Below are positions 34,719 through 44,013 of a stretch of DNA of 44,025 nucleotides, piece after piece. This DNA comes from CAYYNP01 sp964472545 (GTDB lineage: Bacteria; Planctomycetota; Planctomycetia; Pirellulales; Thermoguttaceae): contig CAYYNP010000044.1 in NCBI GenBank assembly GCA_964472545.1, positions 1-44,025 on the forward strand, read 5' to 3'. The translations under genes were made by a program, and so were the position numbers. Under the pieces are notes generated by a model. The model was not told the DNA's origin. It did not search any database and saw only the letters and a program-made list of their open reading frames with translations. The stretch's first letter is position 1; each line of letters starts with the position of its first letter.

Positions 34719-37247
34719 ATGCACAAACGGTGGACTTCACTCGTCGCGTTATCTGTTGCCGTGGTCCTTTGCCACGTGCCGCTCTTGGCTCTGGCGGATT
34801 CGCCGCAGCCGGACGCGATGGAAGTGTTAAGCGATCAGTCTTTCTGGCGGCTCCACGCCGCGTGGCGAACACCGGCCACCGTGGCCGACGGTAAGTATGA
34901 CCTGGGCGGTGGCTACGTGGTGACGGATCCGCCGGGCACGCGATGGATTCGCGATTCGTTCACCGAACCGACGCCGCCTCCGCCCGCCGATTGGATGACG
35001 ACCGATTTCGATGATTCCAACTGGGCACGCCACACAGGACCGCCATTTTCCGGCTACGGCCAAGGCACGGCAGCGGAGGTCTACCTGCTTTGCGGCCGGG
35101 TCCGCTTCGGAGTCCGCGATCCGGCCCGGGCAGGTCGAATCGAATTGAACCTGACCTATCGTGGTGGCGTGATCGTGTATCTCAACGGGAGTGAGGTGGC
35201 GCGCGGCCACATGCCGTCGGGCAAGATCGAACCGCTTACGCTGGCGGCCGATTATTCCAAAGAGGCCTCCTTTGGCCCCAAGGGCGAACCGCTGCCGTCG
35301 GTCTCGGAAAAGCGCGGTCCGCCGGAAGAACTGGCGAGACACTACCGGCAGCGATTCCGTACGCTTTCGGTCGATCTGCCGAGAGGCCTGTTGCGCCAGG
35401 GAACGAACGTGCTGGCATTGGAGGTTCATCGCGCTGCCCATCCCGCAAAGCACATGGCCGACGCCAGCGGTGGTTGGAATCCCACGGTGGGCAAGCACGC
35501 CTGGGGAACTTGCGGCGTGCAGCGCTTCTCGGTGACGGCGCCGGCGGGCAGCCGTCTGATCGCCAACGTCGGGGCGGTCCCCGGCGTGCAGGTCTGGAAC
35601 TGTAACACGCTGCTGCGGCCGGGGGTCGATTTCCAGTGTGGCGATCCGCTCGAACCGCTACGGCCCGTCCGCATGGCCACTCCGCAGGGCGGTGTCACGT
35701 CCGGACAACTCGTCGTCAGCGCTGCAACAGAGCTAAAGGGTGTGTCGGCCGCCTTGAGCGATCTGAAGACGAACTCCGGGGCAACGCTCGGTGCCAGTTG
35801 CGTCGAGATCCGCTATGCCACGGGGGACGATAAGATCCCGCAGCTTCTTGCAAAGCCGCCCGGCCCAACGCAAATCGTGCCGATCTGGCTTACGGCCCGG
35901 GTGCCGAAGAATGCCGCGCCTGGTCAATATCGTGGCAGGCTAACGATTAAAGGGCTGGACGACAAGAGGTCGGTTCCGGTGGAACTCACCGTTTACGATT
36001 GGACGCTGCCGGAGGTGCGAAACTTCAACACGTCGGTCTGCTTGCTGCACTCCCCCGAATCGGTAGCTCGCCACTACAAGGTGCCGCTATGGTCGGAGCA
36101 ACACTTCAAGCTGCTGGAGAAGTCGATGGGCCTGTTGCGCTATGCCGGCAATACGCTGCTGAGCGTTTCGGCCATCGGCGAGGACTGGTTCGGCGACCAT
36201 CCGGCGATCGTGTTCCGCAAGGAGTCGGGCAAGTACGCACCCGACTTCCGGTTCGTCCGGCGTTACCTCCAGTTGTACAACGAGCACGCCGGTCCACCGC
36301 GCCAACTTTCGGTGCAGGTTTGGAACTACTCGGTCTCGCGGCGCGGTTTCGGGCGCGACGGCGGCAACGAGAAGTGGATGTGCGAGAGGCTCAAAATCCG
36401 CCTGCTCGAAGGCAACCGGCTCGTGCCGGCCGAAATGCCCGTCTACACGCAACCCGGCACCGAGGAAACCTGGGCGGCGGTGGCGGCCGGGATGAAACAA
36501 ATCCTCGAGGAACTGGGCTGGAGCGAGACGCGCCTGCTCTGGGGCACCGGCGGGGACAATCTGCCTAACGAGGAGATCGTGACCTTCTTCAAGAAGATCG
36601 CTCCGGACGTCTACTGGCGCGTGGCCACGCACGGCGGCAGTGTTCGTAACTGGGGCCAGACGCCCGAGCAGCGCACCCAGCCCGGCGGACTGATCCTGGG
36701 CCATGCCAGCCTCGTACGGAGGAATATCACGCGGCGAACGTTGGTCGACGACTGTCCCTTCGAGGTGATCAAGCGGGACGGTGTGACGTCGGTGGCGATC
36801 GACTACCTGACGATGGCGCCGCTGGGGCGAATCGCGGCCGGCTACGGCGGTACGGCTTTTCTGACCTTCGATTACTGGAGCGTGCTGACCGATGATCGGG
36901 GCAGACTCCGCTCGCCGCTGGGCTTCTACGTCGGCTTCGGCAACATCCACGGCAGCGGCGGGGCATTCGTGGCCCCGGGCCCCGGCGGAGCCGCTGCCAG
37001 CCCGCAACTCGAAGCCTTCCGCGAGGGGCTCCAACTTACCGAGGCCATTCTGTACTTGCGTGCCGCGCTGGCGGATCCGCGGCGCAGGGCGGCGATCGAT
37101 CCGGAGGTGCCTGCTGAGGCGAAGGCGGCCATCCAGATCCTGATGGACGTGATGGAGAGCAATCGCCGTTTCCGTCCCGCCGGCACCGCCGACGTCTGGC
37201 CGCACGTTCGGCGGATCTACGAACTCGTCTCCGAGGTTCAGAAGTGA
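34719..37247 (+). CDS. Exported GH123/DUF4091-like glycosidase family protein
   Basis: The protein has 842 residues from the ATG at 34719, with GGAGGG upstream; the signal peptide is WTSLVALSVAVVLCHVPLLA. The first third is a galactose-binding-like fold (WMTTDFDDSNWARHTGPPF, LTYRGGVIVYLNGSEVARG, QGTNVLALEVHRAAH). The middle has VPIWLTARVPKNAAPGQYRG, the beta-domain typical of DUF4091/GH123-like proteins. A TIM barrel then runs to about residue 800 (LLHSPESVARHYKVPLWSEQ, EMPVYTQPGTEETWAAVAAG, WGTGGDNLPNEEIVTFFKKI). Members that have been studied are N-acetyl-hexosaminidases, but catalytic residues are not clear here. Its stop overlaps one base with an alternative ATG of the next gene, so the two are likely translationally linked. 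Confidence 0.6.
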   Translation: MHKRWTSLVALSVAVVLCHVPLLALADSPQPDAMEVLSDQSFWRLHAAWRTPATVADGKYDLGGGYVVTDPPGTRWIRDSFTEPTPPPPADWMTTDFDDSNWARHTGPPFSGYGQGTAAEVYLLCGRVRFGVRDPARAGRIELNLTYRGGVIVYLNGSEVARGHMPSGKIEPLTLAADYSKEASFGPKGEPLPSVSEKRGPPEELARHYRQRFRTLSVDLPRGLLRQGTNVLALEVHRAAHPAKHMADASGGWNPTVGKHAWGTCGVQRFSVTAPAGSRLIANVGAVPGVQVWNCNTLLRPGVDFQCGDPLEPLRPVRMATPQGGVTSGQLVVSAATELKGVSAALSDLKTNSGATLGASCVEIRYATGDDKIPQLLAKPPGPTQIVPIWLTARVPKNAAPGQYRGRLTIKGLDDKRSVPVELTVYDWTLPEVRNFNTSVCLLHSPESVARHYKVPLWSEQHFKLLEKSMGLLRYAGNTLLSVSAIGEDWFGDHPAIVFRKESGKYAPDFRFVRRYLQLYNEHAGPPRQLSVQVWNYSVSRRGFGRDGGNEKWMCERLKIRLLEGNRLVPAEMPVYTQPGTEETWAAVAAGMKQILEELGWSETRLLWGTGGDNLPNEEIVTFFKKIAPDVYWRVATHGGSVRNWGQTPEQRTQPGGLILGHASLVRRNITRRTLVDDCPFEVIKRDGVTSVAIDYLTMAPLGRIAAGYGGTAFLTFDYWSVLTDDRGRLRSPLGFYVGFGNIHGSGGAFVAPGPGGAAASPQLEAFREGLQLTEAILYLRAALADPRRRAAIDPEVPAEAKAAIQILMDVMESNRRFRPAGTADVWPHVRRIYELVSEVQK

Positions 37248-37294
37248 TGAACAGCCGGCCCGTGCCACCAACAACACGCCTGAGGGAGTTTGCC

Positions 37295-40200
37295 GTGAGG
37301 ATGTCGATTGGAGCCCTGTTTCTCGTCTTCTGTGTGACGACTTGCGTATCGGCCACGGCGCAGACCTGGACACTGGTCAACCCGACGGACGAGACGTACG
37401 TCGACGAGCCCGTTCGGCTGAATCTCGACCTGCCCGATTGGGCCGCTGTGGGCGAGTTTCGCGTGGCGCGCGACGGGCGGCAGGTTGGTTATCAGGTCGA
37501 AGAGATTGGCGGACGGCCGTGGGTTTGGGTGGCTGCCACGCTTCAGCCGGGTGAGTCGGCTCGTTACGCCTTGGGGAAGGGTACGCCCGCGAAGTCCAAA
37601 CCGCTGGTAACCGTCCGCCGCGAGGACGACGCCTACTTAATGGACAACGGACCGTACGCCGTCAAGGTGCCTGCGGTCGCCAACGGCTTGCCCGGTCCGA
37701 TCCACTCGGTTCGGTTGCCCGGTGGCAAATGGGTGGGTCGCTCGTTTTGGCGGACCGGCCGCAAGTTGAAGCACTTCTCGGCCACGGTCGTCGGAGACGG
37801 AACCGTCTTCGGCAAGGTACGGCTGCGATACGAGTTCGAGGGGCTCTCGGGCGTCTGGGGCGACACGCCGGCCTTTGCGCAAGTCGACGTGACGCTCAAT
37901 GCCAAGCACCGACATGCCATCATCGAAGAGTCGCACGAGATGGACGTCGAAGACTACTGGGAGTTCGAGGCCACGGACGGATGGAACGCCCGAGAGGCGC
38001 TCTGCCAGATCCACAGCGGCGGTGCCGGCCGGCCGATCGACCGCAACATGTGGCCGAAGGACCTCGAGCCGCTGGGATTCGACGCCGACGCCCTGGAGCG
38101 TCGCTATCGTGACGCCGATCCGCGTGTGGGCGACACGCTGATGTGGCTGCTGCCCCGGTGGAGCCAGGCCTACGAGGACGGCTGGTTCTTCGCCGCCTCA
38201 GACGCGCAACACTGCGTTGGTGCGATGGTCGCCCGGGCCGGAAAGTGGCTATGGCCGCACGACAACCGCATAGAAATCAAGGCCAGGCCCTCGGCCGACT
38301 ACGCGGGGCTGCGGTGTCCTACATGGCGGGGCCGGCGGTATTGGATGTTGGTGGTCCATCGCTCCGAGACCTTAGCCGAGCGGGTGGAAGTGATTCCGCC
38401 AAGCAAGCCGGGGCAGAAGCCCAAGGAGATCCTCCATATCCCAGCCGGCGACTATGCCTATCGCTATGCCTTTCGCCCGCTGGAGAAGATCGTGCGCGAG
38501 TATATCACCACATGGCCGGGTAAGGACGACGGCAAGGTGGCCTATCCGCGCTCGATCAACCCGCTGAAGATCAAGCGGGGCTGGCTGGGCGGATCGCACG
38601 GCGGATTCTCGGCCGAGACGCCGCTGCAACGGCTCGTCGCCTGCCAGGTGATGCTCGATCCGGACATGTACGGCCGCTATCGGCTCTTCTGGTCGCCGGA
38701 GAATCCGAACTTCTATACCGACTTCATGAAGGTCCCGCTGGGGATGCTCGGCGAGTTTCGCAGCCATCCGCGATACCGTGAACTGGAGGCGATGGCCAAG
38801 GAAGTCCGCGATGAAGATGCCAACTACAGCGTTACCCAACCCGGCGGCGCCGGGCAGGAGTGTCCCGGCTATCATGCTTATGCCAAAGGTATCGGCAGCT
38901 TCCACCGCAAGACCTCTCAACCGCTGGGCGATGGCCGCCGCGGTATGCATCCCGGCGGCGACACCCATCCGCCCTATGTCTTCGGCGACAAAGTGGGATC
39001 GGCCGCAGACGTCAAGGGGCTAAAGACCGAGGAGTTTCCCGGGTTCGGCGTCGTGTTCCACAACCGCCCCGGCACCGAGCGAGAAACCTATCTGGCGCTG
39101 AAGTCGGGCCCCAACCGCGGCCATTTTCACGGCGATCAGTTGGCGTTTCATTACTGTGCCAACGGTTTTCCCTTGGCGGTCGACCACCATTGCTCGTATT
39201 CGCCGCGTGCCGGCCAAGAGCACATGCACAACCGCGTGGCCTTCTCGACGCCCGAATTGCCCTACGCCAACATGGACGGCTACGAGCGGCTGATCGCACT
39301 GAAGACCTCCCGCGTAGCGGATGTGGCGATCGGGCAGGTCGAGTCCGGCCGGCTCCGATACGTCAAGCCGTTTCCGCCCGAGGATTGGGACCGAGAGTGG
39401 CCGCAGGTGAAGCTCGATCCGCCGCTGGTCTACCGCCGCGCCGTGGTGCTGATGCGAGACGGCTCCGGCGGACAAGACTACTTCGTCATTCGCGACCAAT
39501 TCGCGGGCCCGGAGTTGACGGCCCACTACTGCCTGCACGTGCTCGGCGAGCACTGCCGACAACAGGGCAACTTCGTGGACTTCGAAGGCATGACGCTCTT
39601 TGTAGCCAAGCCCGAGCAGTTCAAGTTCGGCCGCCACGATTGGGCCCATGCCAACGGCCGCCTGGAGAGGACCTGCGGCGCAAGGCTATCGGTCGATGGT
39701 GCAACCGGCGAGTTGATTACGGTCCTTTATCCGCGGCCAGTCAAGCGCGTTGACCAACTCCGCCTGACGCTTGCCGCTGCGGTCTACCTTCCCAAGCTGG
39801 ACAAGCGAACCGGCAAGACAGAGAAACAACCGCGGGACGTCGTCGTCACACTCGACTACGACGGCGACCGGCTCTTCAGCCGGGCCGTGGTCGAGGTGCC
39901 CGATTTCAACCGGGCCATGCACACCGGCACCGTCGAGGCCCACACCGTCGAGGCCCGCGGCGACGAGATCCGCTTGACGCTCAACCTCGGCTCCGACCGC
40001 CGCGCCGAAGGCGGTGACGGCAAGTTTGACCTGCAACTGCGACGTCGAGGTTCTGAAGTAGCCGGCACGTATAGCGGAGCCTATCGCGGCGAGAAACGGA
40101 CGGGTGAGATTGCCGGCGAACTGAAGAAAGCCGTACTCAGCGGCCAGGGCCATTGGGACCACACGGTCGAGCCACCGGCGATGGAAGCGATACCCGACGG

Positions 40201-40441
40201 CGTGCAGATCGGCGACGATCGCATTACCTTCGCCGGCGGCATCGACGAGAACGACGCCACGACGTACGTTCGCATCGAGCGAGCAGGAACCTCGCTGCTG
40301 TCGCTCGGCGGCGCCGATGTGAACCCGGATCGCTTCCAAGGCGAGATTGGCCTGTTCGTTCCCGACACGGGCTACCCCTTCGGCCGGATCCCCGACTGGC
40401 TCATCCGCCAGCGGGTCCCGCGCCCGGACGCCGGCCAGTAG
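37295..40441 (+). CDS. Large secreted heparinase II/III-like lyase with C-terminal beta module
   Basis: The protein has about 1048 residues. Two starts compete: the GTG at 37295 with GAGGGAG six bases upstream, and an ATG at 37247 that overlaps the previous stop; the signal peptide MSIGALFLVFCVTTCVSATA fits the GTG better. An N-terminal beta domain (to about 400, SVRLPGGKWVGRSFWRTGRK) precedes the helical part. The catalytic-looking region is SGPNRGHFHGDQLAFHYCA then AVDHHCSYSPRAGQEHMHNR, with the HGD/H-x-N pattern of heparinase-type beta domains. Residues about 860-950 carry an extra module related to those in the PQQ protein at 25929. The substrate is probably uronic-acid-containing. The next gene starts 43 bp downstream. 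Confidence 0.7.
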   Translation: MRMSIGALFLVFCVTTCVSATAQTWTLVNPTDETYVDEPVRLNLDLPDWAAVGEFRVARDGRQVGYQVEEIGGRPWVWVAATLQPGESARYALGKGTPAKSKPLVTVRREDDAYLMDNGPYAVKVPAVANGLPGPIHSVRLPGGKWVGRSFWRTGRKLKHFSATVVGDGTVFGKVRLRYEFEGLSGVWGDTPAFAQVDVTLNAKHRHAIIEESHEMDVEDYWEFEATDGWNAREALCQIHSGGAGRPIDRNMWPKDLEPLGFDADALERRYRDADPRVGDTLMWLLPRWSQAYEDGWFFAASDAQHCVGAMVARAGKWLWPHDNRIEIKARPSADYAGLRCPTWRGRRYWMLVVHRSETLAERVEVIPPSKPGQKPKEILHIPAGDYAYRYAFRPLEKIVREYITTWPGKDDGKVAYPRSINPLKIKRGWLGGSHGGFSAETPLQRLVACQVMLDPDMYGRYRLFWSPENPNFYTDFMKVPLGMLGEFRSHPRYRELEAMAKEVRDEDANYSVTQPGGAGQECPGYHAYAKGIGSFHRKTSQPLGDGRRGMHPGGDTHPPYVFGDKVGSAADVKGLKTEEFPGFGVVFHNRPGTERETYLALKSGPNRGHFHGDQLAFHYCANGFPLAVDHHCSYSPRAGQEHMHNRVAFSTPELPYANMDGYERLIALKTSRVADVAIGQVESGRLRYVKPFPPEDWDREWPQVKLDPPLVYRRAVVLMRDGSGGQDYFVIRDQFAGPELTAHYCLHVLGEHCRQQGNFVDFEGMTLFVAKPEQFKFGRHDWAHANGRLERTCGARLSVDGATGELITVLYPRPVKRVDQLRLTLAAAVYLPKLDKRTGKTEKQPRDVVVTLDYDGDRLFSRAVVEVPDFNRAMHTGTVEAHTVEARGDEIRLTLNLGSDRRAEGGDGKFDLQLRRRGSEVAGTYSGAYRGEKRTGEIAGELKKAVLSGQGHWDHTVEPPAMEAIPDGVQIGDDRITFAGGIDENDATTYVRIERAGTSLLSLGGADVNPDRFQGEIGLFVPDTGYPFGRIPDWLIRQRVPRPDAGQ

Positions 40442-40484
40442 CGAACCGGGCACCTGTAACAAATGGCAACGCGGAGAATGGAAG

Positions 40485-41663
40485 ATGAAGGTCGTCATGA
40501 TTCGCAGAATGCCGGTAGAGTCGGACCGTGCTGCCCAAATGCTGCTCGCGTCGTTGCTGATGCCGCTGATGATCGCGGTTGCGCTGCTTGCGTTGCCGTG
40601 GCGTGCGAAAGCAGACGTTGACCCGAAAGACTGGCACTACAGCGTCGAGATACAGCGCCCGCCACGAAAGGGCAAACCACGGGGACCGGCAATCGGCAAC
40701 CTATGGATCCCACCCAAGACCAGGCAACTCAGCGGTCTGATCGTTGCCGAGAAGACCCTCCTGGAGAAGCGCCTAACGACGAGCCCCATCATTCGCAAGG
40801 CGGCGATGCAACGGGGGCTGGGTATCTTGTATTTCGAGCCGGGGCCCAATCCGTTCTTCCCCTATGGCGAGCATGGGGATTGCGATCGGCGCTTTCTCGA
40901 AGGCCTCGACGAATTGGCCCAAAAGTCCGGCCATCCGGAGCTTCGGCGCGTCCCTTGGCTGACCGTCGGGCACTCGACCGGCGGGATCTTCTGCCGCAAC
41001 ATCGCCTATTGGCGGCCCGACCGTGTGCTCGGAGTGATCCACATCAAGAGCGGCAACATGCACCACGGCATCCATTATCCGAAGCGAGATTCACTCCGGG
41101 GCATTCCGTTCATCGCCATCAACGGCGAATTCGAGGAGTGCGGTCCCGAGGGCGGCATCCGGCAGGAGTACGGCCGGCAGACGCAGTGGGTGATGATTCG
41201 CAAGCAGATGCTCGCCCGCCGACGTCAAGCCCCCGAGCACTTGATGAGCCTCGTCGTCCACGCCGGTGGCGACCACACGAATTGGTCGGACGATTTGTCG
41301 CGGCTCTGCGCGACGTTCATTCACAAGGCCTGCAAGTACCGCTTGCCACAAGACCCGGCCGGCGGATCGGGCCCGATCAGGTGCCGAGAGATCGAGTTGA
41401 AGAGCGGATGGCTGACGGATTCGGACTTGAAGGACCCGAAGCACGAACCGGCTGCGCACGACAAATACACGGGCGAGACGGGCCTGGCGTTCTGGCATTT
41501 CGACGAGGAGATGGCCCGCGCCGTCTGCAACTACCACAAAGGCAAGTTCACAGCATGTTTCCACGGTCGAAAGGCCGTGGCCCCATTGAAGCTTCTGTTG
41601 TGCAAACCAGCTCGTCTCGGCCGGGGCGGCGTTTCCACGGTCGAAAGGCCGTGGCCCCATTGA
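40485..41663 (+). CDS. Exported alpha/beta hydrolase, 3' end replaced by CRISPR repeats
   Basis: From the ATG at 40485 (GGAG and GGAAG upstream) the frame has 392 codons, of which about 357 are native. The N-terminus carries a signal or membrane anchor (LLASLLMPLMIAVALLALPW, then RAKADVD). The fold is alpha/beta hydrolase: the nucleophile elbow is PWLTVGHSTGGIFCRNIAY (Ser in GHSTG) and the catalytic His is probably in VVHAGGDHTNWSDD. At 41557 the coding sequence passes directly into CRISPR repeat 1, spacer 1 and most of repeat 2. It stops at a TGA inside repeat 2, so the last 35 codons are not native. The gene is therefore 3' truncated. It closes the plus cluster begun at 32628 and is a likely esterase of unknown substrate. 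Confidence 0.7.
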   Translation: MKVVMIRRMPVESDRAAQMLLASLLMPLMIAVALLALPWRAKADVDPKDWHYSVEIQRPPRKGKPRGPAIGNLWIPPKTRQLSGLIVAEKTLLEKRLTTSPIIRKAAMQRGLGILYFEPGPNPFFPYGEHGDCDRRFLEGLDELAQKSGHPELRRVPWLTVGHSTGGIFCRNIAYWRPDRVLGVIHIKSGNMHHGIHYPKRDSLRGIPFIAINGEFEECGPEGGIRQEYGRQTQWVMIRKQMLARRRQAPEHLMSLVVHAGGDHTNWSDDLSRLCATFIHKACKYRLPQDPAGGSGPIRCREIELKSGWLTDSDLKDPKHEPAAHDKYTGETGLAFWHFDEEMARAVCNYHKGKFTACFHGRKAVAPLKLLLCKPARLGRGGVSTVERPWPH

Positions 41664-41784
41664 AGCTAGGCATCCTTGGAGCCCTTTTGCGTTGCCAGGA
41701 ATAGTTTCCACGGTCGAAAGGCCGTGGCCCCATTGAAGCCGAGATCGCACTGAGGAGTTGCGAGAACACTTCGAGGTTTCCACG
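41557..41784 (-). CRISPR. Orphan CRISPR array: three 36-bp repeats and a partial fourth
   Basis: Identical 36-bp repeats lie at 41557-41592, 41631-41666 and 41704-41739. Spacers are 38 bp (41593-41630), 37 bp (41667-41703) and 36 bp (41740-41775). At 41776, where a fourth repeat is due, only nine bases (GTTTCCACG) match before the sequence turns into a protease gene. Read on the minus strand the repeat begins GCTTCAATGGGG and ends CCGTGGAAAC, with a CCACGG/CCGTGG stem. The GAAAC end suggests transcription towards lower coordinates, with the leader beyond 41784, where it is missing. No cas gene is in the window. Subtype cannot be fixed from the repeat alone. Confidence 0.9.
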
Positions 41785-44013
41785 ACCACGATCTTTGCTC
41801 CAGGGGCACCGATCGCGGGAGCCGGCAACAACGGCGGCTGGACCACGATGCAAGGCACCAGTCAGGCCTCACCGCACGTCACTGGCGTTGCCCTGCTAGC
41901 GCAACAACTGGCCACCGGAAAACTTGGGCGGCGCTTGCATCTCGCGGAGTTCAATATGCTACTTGCCGAAACGTCCGTCGTGATTAACGACGGAAATGAT
42001 GAGGACGATAACGTAGAGAACACGGGCCTGGATTTTCGACGCGTGGACATGGTGAAATTGGCGGAAGGGATTTCCCAACTCGAAGCCTTGCCGGAAACAC
42101 ATACGGTGGTGCTCGACACTGACCAAAGCGTCGAAAAGGTCGACTTCGGCAACCGGCCCAGGAACGTCAACCCTCCCCTGGCGGATCCCGACGGCCCTTA
42201 CTCGCTATGCCAGGGGCAAGACTTGGGGCTGGATGCCAGCGGGTCCTACGATCCGGATAGTTGGGACGCAGTCGTCAAGTACGAGTGGGATCTTGACGGG
42301 GACGATGAATTTGACGATGCCGTGAGCACGGAACCGGTGTTGACGGTACCTTGGTCGGAACTGGGCAGTTTTCCCGTCGGTCAAGCTCTCTCCATCTCGC
42401 TCCGCGTAATGGATAACTACGAAGCCACGGACATTGCCCCCACCACGTTGACGATTCATCCCATCGAACCGGTGGCTGAGTTTGCAGTGATTCCGAACCC
42501 GGCGGCACCCGGACAGAGGATCGCGTTCGACGCTGGCAGTTCCCACCACGGTTGTCCGCAGCACAACATCGTGCAGTACGAGTGGGATTTTGGCGATGAA
42601 AGAACGGCGACGGGTGTACAGACGACTCACTCGTACGGCCGGTTCGGCTCGTACACAGTCCAACTGACGGTCACGGACGACAACCTACCCCCGAGGTCCG
42701 ACACGGCTACGATGGAGATCAAGATCGAAATCGGCAACCACCCTCCGATCGCCGACGCCAACGGCCCCTACTTGGTCGAGGTTGGCGGAAGCCTCTCGCT
42801 TGATGCGGTGGGTTCTCGAGACCCGGATACGGAGAGCGGGGACAGCATTGTCTTGTATGAGTGGGACCTCGAGTCAGACGGCAGCTATGAGTACACGGGT
42901 TCCTATGTAGACGTTCCTTGGGAGGATCTGGCCGGATTGCCCCGGGAATCACCTGTCTCCGTTACCTTGCAAGTACACGATTCCCTCGGCCTCACCGACA
43001 CCGATGTCACAACGCTTGAGGTCCATTCCAATGAACCGGTGGCGACTTTGGTCGCGCACCCGGATCCGGCGGCGTGCAACCAGGAGATTACGTTTGATGC
43101 CAGCAGCTCCCATCATGAGTTTCCGGAGCGAGGCATCGTGAAATACAGTTGGGACCTCGACAACGACGGACAGTTCGATGACGCGACCGGCGTGATCGTC
43201 GCCCACGCCTTCTCAGCGTTCGGTAGCTACACCGTGGCGTTGAAGGTGACGGATGACAACGTGCCGGCGAAAACGGACACGACTACGAGACTGATCAACG
43301 TAAGCCTGGGCAACCGCCCGCCGGTGGCCGACCCGGGCGGCCCTTACTCGATCGACGTTGGAGATGGCCTGATACTGGACGCCGTCGGTTCACACGATCC
43401 CGATGGCGCATGTGGTGACGGCATCGTCCTGTACGAGTGGGATCTTGATGCCGACTCCGTGGCGGAGTACACAGGCTCCGTCGTGGCTGTGCCCTGGGCA
43501 GAGCTACAAGAGTTCATCCTGCCCAGCGGCGAGATTCCGGTATCTTTGCGCGTGACCGATACTGTGGGATCCAACTACACGGCGAGCACAAGCGCCGTGG
43601 TTGGACCGCAAGTGTTAGGCCGCCACGTTTTCTACAATAGCTCGACCTTTGACGGAAATGCTCCCGCTGCCAATGCTGCAGACGACAGTGCTATTGCCAT
43701 CGACAAACAGGCCTTGTTGCCCGGCCAATCGGCGACGTTCGACCACTACACAAGCTACAGCCTGGGGATCAACGGCATCATGGTTGACCTTGGTGGCGTA
43801 CCGGACGAAATCGTGCCGGACGCCGACAACTTCCAGTTCACAATTGGCAACTCCAACGATCCAGCAACTTGGTTGCCTGCGCCTGAACCGATCGCGGTCA
43901 CGCTACGCGAGAACGCTGGCGTCAACGAGTCCGACAGAGTGACGATCGTTTGGGAAGACCGGGCCATTACGAAGTGTAGTGTTTCAACTCAAATGGCACA
44001 AAGTGGAGGGTAG
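41776..44013 (+). pseudogene. Subtilase C-terminal fragment with five PKD domains, truncated at both ends
   Basis: The sequence starts in the middle of an S8 protease: STTTIFAPGAPIAG, then the catalytic-serine motif MQGTSQASPHVTGVALLAQQ, with the Asp and His regions absent. A link (AEFNMLLAETSVVINDGNDE) leads into five PKD-type beta domains (about 42170-43605; YEWDLDGDDE, YEWDFGDE, YEWDLESDGS, YSWDLDNDGQ, YEWDLDADS). The C-terminal domain reads LGRHVFYNSSTFDGNAPAAN to VTIVWEDRAITK, usually followed in planctomycetes by a dockerin-like end. From about 43975 the sequence changes to an apparent IS terminus, and the frame closes at 44013. The frame opens with a TTG inside spacer 3 and has no real start. 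It is probably inactive. Confidence 0.8.

Noticed and set aside
41485..41556. A further degenerate CRISPR repeat to the left of repeat 1
   Set aside because: The 36 bp at the expected place are hydrolase coding sequence without similarity to the repeat.
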